A stretch of 64,000 nucleotides of DNA from Myoxocephalus aenaeus. Taxonomy: Eukaryota; Chordata; Actinopteri; Perciformes; Cottidae. Shown here piece by piece: positions 58,209-64,000 of this stretch. Location: contig JBAMJR010000085.1 of NCBI GenBank assembly GCA_038501785.1, positions 947,001 to 1,011,000 of the forward strand, read 5' to 3'. Every line of letters starts with the position of its first letter. Position 1 is the stretch's first letter. The notes below the pieces were generated by a model that was given only the letters and a program-made list of their open reading frames with translations, ran no database searches and was not told the DNA's origin. The translations under genes were made by a program, and so were the position numbers.

Positions 58209-61074
58209 GTAAGGTGAAAGTTTGTTATTATCAGTCGATTATTGACAAAATATTGTAGTAACCTAGTAACGTAAATTTGCCATGTTTGCTATGGCTAGTC
58301 CTAGGTGCATGCCAAGACATGCCATGGTTTGCTTGCTTAGCAGTAGCTAGTCTAATTCAACGTTGCTAGTTCGTTTGGTGGGCTCTGTGTGAGATTTTAT
58401 ATTTGACTTTAGCCAAATGTTATCTGAGCTTATATTTAAGCAATAAGGTATGAGAGGCAGTACGAAAGCACTCAGCCACCGATGTAAAGAAGTGCTCTCG
58501 CTGCTTCTGTCCGTCTTTTCTCCGTCATTTTATTCTCCTCCATGATGTTTAGAGAACTTGCCTCGCGTCGGGAAATTACCGACGTAATTATCTCTCACTG
58601 GAAATTATCACGATTTTGTGATGAAACCCTTTTCATTCCTCATCTTATTTTGCGGTTTTATGCACTCGCTCCCCGCTAACTATCTTAGTCTCTCTCAGAG
58701 CGTTATCTGCTCTCCTGATGGTGAGCCGTATCAACGTTTGACTGTACAGCAGAAACAGGGACCACAAATTATTCACCACTGACATTCTCATCAAAAGGCA
58801 TTCCTCCCAAAATATTGTAGCGACGTGTGTGTTGTCGTTCGTTATGCTAGCGTGGGGGACGCTACGTGAGCTTGTTAGCTGTTCAGTTTGAGCTACTGTT
58901 AGCAAAGAGCCCCGTTGCAATACTGTGAACACTCAAGCAATAAACCTGGAAGTTAAGGAAACCAACGTCTGCGAGTCGTTACTGCGGACGTGACAATATC
59001 AAAGTTTACACCAAACATGTTTGGTAACTGTCAAGCTTGAAATGACAACTAATAGTTGCAGTTTAAAATGAATTAAAGTCGGACTATCATCAATAATGCT
59101 ACTTTTTGGTCATGCCAGCAGCTGCTTGTGGTCCTAAAACAGCTGTAAATATTCCGGTCTGCTCAACATAATTGCATAGACCAGTGAAACTGCTCCCTAA
59201 CTTGTAGTCTGACCTTCTTTTATGAACTTCAAGCAGGACATTTAATACAGCGGAAGTCCTAGATAATCTGAGTTTGTGGTTTGAGAGAAATAATATGAAT
59301 CTCAATCTGTACCTGTACATTCATTTTCTCCACAGAAGAAACACCCCACTCGTCTAGAGAGGTACACGCAACTTACTTCATCAACCATCAAAAGGAAGTC
59401 ATCCACTGAAGGTTCTTTGGACCCACCCTCCAAACAAACCAAGCTGTGGGAGACTCGAAGAGTGTCCCAGGCAAGTGTGGATAAAGTAGTCCTCAAATTT
59501 GTTGTCGAAGGCTTGCACCCACCACACATTGTTCAGCAACAGGGCTTCATTGATCTTGTGCAACATCTTCAGCCAAATACAAATGTCATGACGCGCAATA
59601 CTGTTGTGAACCAAGTCACAAAGGCCTCTGTTGAAATGAAAAGAAAACTGAAAGCTGCCCTTAGTGAAATTGAGTTTGTAGCAACAACAACAGACTGCTG
59701 GACGGCACACCGTCGTGGTTTCATTGGTGTCACTGCGCACTGGTTTAACCCCCAGACCATGCAGAGATCCTGTGCTGCCCTGGCATGCAAGCAACTTAAA
59801 GGGTCACATAACTTTTCTGCCCTGGCTGGTGCCCTTAATGATATTCACACAGAATTCAATATCAGAGAGAAGATCGTTCGCACTACAACTGACAATGGAT
59901 CAAACTTCCTGAAAGCCTTCAGAGTTTATGGGCAGACTGACGAGAAGAATAATTCTGAACCTGTAGGAGAGGGTGATGGAGAAGAGGATGATGGTGGCCA
60001 AAATGATGATTATGATGAAGATGAGGAAAGCGTTGAGGGTGTTGAATTTGTTGATGCCGGAGCCCTGTTGGACGAAGATGACTACTTGGAATACCAGCTA
60101 CCCAAGCACCATCGTTGCGCCTGCCACCTCCTCAATTTAGTGTCCACAGTTGATGCTTCAAAAGCAGAGGTCAACCCATTCTACAAGCGTGTGGCAAGGT
60201 CCACATTTGCCAAATGCTCTAGCCTGTGGAACAAAAGTTCAAGATCAACCACTGCATCTGAAGTAATTGAAGACCACTGCAAACTCCAACTTGTAAGGCC
60301 TGTTGCTACAAGGTGGAATTCACTCTTCTCAGCCGTAGAAAGAATAGTGAGAATAACAAGAGAACAAGGCGAGGGAGCCCTTGCAGCTGTCTGCAGTGAA
60401 CTAGATATACCTAAGTAAGTGCTTGTTTTTCTGCCTTTCAGTTAATGAAGTGATTAACAATATATTAAGTTACAGTTTTATACTTTGAGTACTGTAGAAC
60501 ACATGTATGCACTATGCCAATATGCAGTCCCCAAATTTACTTTGGATGTGATTTGTAGCAACACAACTACATTTCTAAAAGTCTCAGATGACAATATGTT
60601 TCCTTTTTAATTATCAAGTTAAAGGTGCTACATCAAGTAGGCTAAATGTTCCATGTTGTGTTTTTCTTTTCTTCTTTGTACAGGTTTACTCCAGTGGAAC
60701 TTGCATTTCTTGCAGAATATGCAAAGACAATGAGCCCAATTGCCAAGGCACTTGACGTCCTTCAGGGAGAAACCAGTGTGCAGATGGGATGGTTGGTCCC
60801 AACCATAACTCTGCTAAGGACCAAGCTCCAGCACCTTCACGTCGCCTCCAAGTTCTGTGAGCCTTTGATCACGGCACTTCTTTCAGGCCTTCAAAAACGC
60901 TTCAGAGAGATGCTTGCAGATCCAGAGCTAATAGCCGCAGCCATTCTAGTTCCCAAATTTAAGACATGCTGGACAAGTGACAAAAATATCCTCAAACTTG
61001 GTAAGTGTTTCACTTCTCAACTTCCCCTCAGTATGTGTAATTTCTATGGAGACAGTGAAATGACATGCACACGC

Positions 61075-61113
<39 letters not shown>

Positions 61114-61524
61114 TACAATACTGTCATATGGTCTAAATTATCCTGATTATGTTTTTTTTATTCCACAGGCCTTGACTATATTAGAAGCCACTTGGACTGT
61201 CAGGCTGAGAATCACGTCATTGAGGGCTCCCAATCATCTGAGGAAGAGGACTTCTTTTCCTCCTTGAAGAAGACCGGCCCTCTTGCAACGACCCAGCAGT
61301 TGGATGCGTACCTGGGGTGCCCAGGAGACACAGTAGATGTACTGAAGTCCTTCCCAGCTGTGTGCCAGCTTTCACTTAAGTTTAATACGGCACTCCCTGC
61401 CTCAGCAGCCTGTGAAAGACTGTTTAGTGTTGCAGGGCTCATCTTCAGGCCAAGAAGAGCATGCATTGGCTCAAATAACTTTGAGAACCTGCTGCTTTTG
61501 CGGCTGAACAAAGCCTATTGGTAG
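57969..61524 (+). CDS. hAT transposase (BED-finger, ZBED1-like), 663 residues
   Basis: This is the enzyme expected to bind the element's ends and carry out cut-and-paste transposition. The join 57969-58208, 59336-60414, 60684-61000 and 61169-61524 is 1992 nt with matching phases and GT-AG introns. Start chosen at 57969 (AAGATGT, A at -3); in-frame upstream ATGs at 57837 and 57888 could add up to 44 residues. A BED-type zinc finger has C55, C58, H78 and H83 and is split by intron 1. The RNase H-like core shows D200 (TTDCWTAHRRGFIGVT), D266 (TTDNGSNF) and E628 (SAACERLFSVAG), plus the RW motif (ATRWNS, W407). An acidic stretch (about residues 285-325, EEDDGG and DDYDEDEE) lies after the second D. 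The C-terminus is the hAT dimerisation block, ending LRLNKAYW. Confidence 0.93.
58209..59335 (+). other. hAT transposase intron 1
   Basis: 1127 bp inside the element. No second ORF of note. Confidence 0.75.
59336..60414 (+). CDS. hAT transposase exon 2, catalytic core
   Basis: Acceptor tctccacag|AAGAAA, donor CCTAA|gtaagt. Holds both catalytic aspartates and the RW motif. Phase 0 in, phase 2 out. Confidence 0.93.
60684..61000 (+). CDS. hAT transposase exon 3
   Basis: Acceptor tttgtacag|GTTTAC, donor CTTG|gtaagt. Encodes FTPVELAFLAEYAKTMSPIA and the conserved LADPELIAAAILVPKFK. Phase 2 in, phase 1 out. Confidence 0.92.
61068..61111. repeat. (AC)n microsatellite inside transposase intron 3
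   Basis: About 20 AC units with two GC interruptions at the start. Confidence 0.9.
61169..61524 (+). CDS. hAT transposase exon 4, C-terminal dimerisation domain
   Basis: Acceptor ttccacag|GCCTTG, stop TAG at 61522-61524. Contains LPASAACERLFSVAGLIF and NFENLLLLRLNKAYW. Phase 1 in. Confidence 0.93.
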
Positions 61525-61572
61525 TGTTGTTGTACATACAGAATTGAGTCCAAAGGTCTCAAGGTCTCTTCC

Positions 61573-61578
61573 AATAAA
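61573..61578 (+). terminator. Transposase poly(A) signal (AATAAA)
   Basis: ccaataaagg, 49 bp after the transposase stop. Confidence 0.6.
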
Positions 61579-61942
61579 GGTTATTGATAACATTCCACTG
61601 AAGTTTGACTTATTGCACTATTACAATACTTATAGGTAACTAGTTATCATGTCTTCCGCTCCATGAAACGCATGTTAATGCTCAGTAGTACACATATGGT
61701 AAATGTGATCATTTTCAATGGGCATATATGCAGCTGAAACGAGTTTGTCCTTAATGGAGAAAAAAATTCCCCTTACATTACTTTTACTTTTATACTTTTA
61801 AGTAGTTTTGTAACCAGTACTTTTACACTTTTACTTAAGTAAAAAGCTTGAGTTGATACTTCTACTTTTACAGAAGTATTTTTAAACCCTAGTATCTATA
61901 CTTCTACTTGAGTAATGAATGTGAATACTTTTGACACCTCTG

Positions 61943-61950
61943 GTGTGGAT
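61943..61950. repeat. Right target-site duplication (gtgtggat)
   Basis: Exact copy of 57566-57573. Confidence 0.93.
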
Positions 61951-64000
61951 CGTGGGCAGAAGGCATTGCTCTATTAGCAGCTGTGTCTCAAGAACCTAAC
62001 TACTGTAAGACGAGGGTGTGTGTGTGTTTGGGTGTGTTTGTGTGCCCATTTGTTACTTCTGGAGAAGTCAATCTTTAAAGATGAAACACAAATATATTGT
62101 TTCATTAATTTATATGTCTATTTACTTTCTTGGGCTTTGTAGTTTTTAGCAAACGTTAATCAAAGAGGAGTAAATAATATTGTTATTGGGGACTATCTTC
62201 ACCAGAGGGCGGTTGAAAGAGAGACAGCCTCTTGGAGTGGTTTGGTTCACAACTGAGTATTTAACTTAATGTTTGTGGGTTTGATTTTATTTAATTAAAC
62301 TACAGCTCCCATGTTCATTGTAATGAAGGAATATGTCAGTCGTGCAACAGTGTGGCTCGTTGATGTTTTTAATAATTGTTAGACAATAATGGAGCCCTAT
62401 CACATAACAATAAGCTTTATCAGGCTAGCTAAAGACAATCTTTGTTAGTAGGGTGTTATTTGTTGACCATAAGGAAATATAGAATATCAACAGACTAATT
62501 ACATAAATGTGTTCAAAGTTATGGTTCAGAAAACTGAAAACTTGCGAGACACTCTCAACTCTTTAAAACCCAATTAGTGAACGATTTTCAGAAAATAATC
62601 AGACATGAAAAAGTTTACAACAGCATAGTTTCCCAACTCTGTCAGCAAAAACACACTCAAGAAAAAGAAAGGAACCCGCTGCTCAGTTGGGGATCCGTCC
62701 ACCGTATGCATCAACGGTGATGTCATCCAAACTTAACAAGTTGTCAAACTGGGGCTTTTGCTCCCAGCTAATCAGTTTCATTGAAATACCCTAATTCCTT
62801 TCATCCCCTATCCATCCATGTCTCCCTCTGTCTGTGCTTCCATCTAACCTTCCTCCCAGTTTAGGCTGATTATCAGGAGTGGCCCATTTGCAGTATGGCT
62901 AGAAGGTAATTAGTGGGATGAGCTGGGCAGAAGGATCCTCATTAGGGCTTAAGAAGGCACACACTCAAGTACCTTTGGCTTCAGAGGGGCTGCTGTGTGT
63001 CAGGGTGGTATGACAACACTATGAAGGGGATTTCCCTTTTGGGTTCATCCGAGTAGAGCCCACCCTGCACAGAGGAAAAGAGGTGCACCACACACATACA
63101 TGTTTTCATTATAAACAGCTGTCCCAAAAAGAACATTTCAGTTATCCGATGTTGTTATATCAGAATTAGTTCATTCAGTAATGTAAACATAATTTCTTTT
63201 GGGGGAAAAAAAATGTAATGACAGATGGGTTATTTTCCTTTTTAAAGTTCTGCATCCAAAAGGTATTTGTTGTGGTATGTGCTGCTGGTTAATTGTCAGT
63301 GAATACGGGAAGTTGAATTATTTCACTCGTCCTTCCTTTTCTAAACAAAAGCAAACAAGGGTTTAGCATTTACTTTCAGCAGATAAAAAGTCAATGCTTG
63401 ACACACACACTTCCAAACATGCAGTACATAATACTGGGGACTATGTGACGTACTACAGCGGTCAGATGTTCCTTCCCTCCGACAGATGATAGAGCACACC
63501 CTCTGCTTAGGTGCGGATCACCTTAGCCCAAGGGCCTGAAAATTGCACACATACTTCAGCTGGTAGCTTAAACCTCTAAAGGACATTCATCCCATTCATA
63601 TGGAGGTCATTGTGCCCCATGAATATGAAATGTTTGGCAGTCCCTCCTTTAACATTGTGAAAGCTGTGTGGATGCTCCTGCAGGAGGACAAAGCCTTAAA
63701 GGTATGGACCATTTCCATATGTGTTAGAGGAATTGAAGAGGGCTTGAAACAGCCCCTCTGTTTACAGTAAACGCAGAGGACAGACATGCTGAGTATGCAG
63801 CTAAAATGACTTCATGAATTAACTCATACCAACGGCAACTCATCAGTTTCTGTCTATTGAACAACACAAGTTGAGCTTATTTACTTGCATGTGTACTTCT
63901 GCTTTGATTCAAATTAAAATAAATGACTGACACATGTCTTTTTCTCAACCATTCATAATCAAAACAATGAGATTTTGGTAAGAAGGAACTGGTATTGAGA
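61951..64000. other. Intergenic, no gene seen
   Basis: About 2 kb without a recognisable exon. The frame at 63596-63787 (minus strand) is short and lacks domains. Confidence 0.65.

Larger units (their letters stand above)
57574..61942 (+). mobile_element. Complete hAT DNA transposon, 4369 bp
   Basis: Ends are cagaggtgtcaa at 57574-57585 and its exact reverse complement at 61931-61942 (12-bp terminal inverted repeats). The flanking 8-bp duplication gtgtggat is perfect. Inside is one four-exon transposase gene on the + strand with no stop or frameshift, and a poly(A) signal at 61573-61578. The sub-terminal regions carry the shared motif acttaagta and many ctttta/tactt repeats. Perfect duplication plus an open transposase suggest a young, possibly active copy. 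Confidence 0.93.

Noticed and set aside
59399..59794. Minus-strand frames opposite the hAT transposase
   Set aside because: Shadows of the + strand exon with no hAT or other motifs.

Overview
The window looks like genomic DNA of a ray-finned (teleost) fish. Intron-split vertebrate genes, many long (TG)n/(CA)n arrays, Tc1-like and hAT-type DNA transposons and short introns all point that way. All gene-like features read on the + strand. No bacterial-type genes, RNA genes or CRISPR arrays were seen.

Region 1 (1-3709) appears to be the intron upstream of the first coding exon of ncoa2, with a fragment of a common teleost repeat. Region 2 (3710 to about 37725) holds the complete coding part of ncoa2, the p160 nuclear-receptor coactivator SRC-2/TIF2/GRIP1. 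It has 20 coding exons with consistent phases and GT-AG borders, a 1539-residue product, and a 3' UTR of about 3.3 kb. Its introns carry a nested transposon next to exon 11, a MITE in intron 15, and repeat fragments close to exon 8. Region 3 (about 38.5-44.2 kb) is prdm14, with a probable 5' non-coding exon, 8 coding exons and 605 residues: a PR domain followed by six zinc fingers. As I recall the mammalian locus, ncoa2 then prdm14 on the same strand is also the order there, which supports both names.

Region 4 (about 44.2-57.57 kb) is intergenic. It is rich in microsatellites and includes a pair of inverted GATA/CTAT arrays that share a perfect 39-bp unique arm. Region 5 (57574-61942) is a complete 4.37-kb hAT transposon. 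It has a perfect 8-bp target-site duplication, 12-bp terminal inverted repeats, and an unbroken four-exon transposase gene (663 residues with a BED finger, the DDE-type residues and the C-terminal hAT dimerisation block). It is the most self-contained unit in the window and may still be capable of transposition. Region 6 (61951-64000) shows no gene.

The two host genes act in transcriptional control: ncoa2 bridges ligand-bound nuclear receptors to CBP/p300, and prdm14 is a sequence-specific regulator of germline, pluripotency and neural programmes. Nothing in the sequence shows that they act together; their closeness is best read as conserved synteny. I found no clearly new biological system. 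The most interesting candidates are the intact hAT element, an alternative donor in ncoa2 exon 17 that switches 80 residues in or out, an apparent missing penultimate ncoa2 exon, a possible 32-nt poison exon, and the transposon that stops 33 bp short of a splice acceptor.
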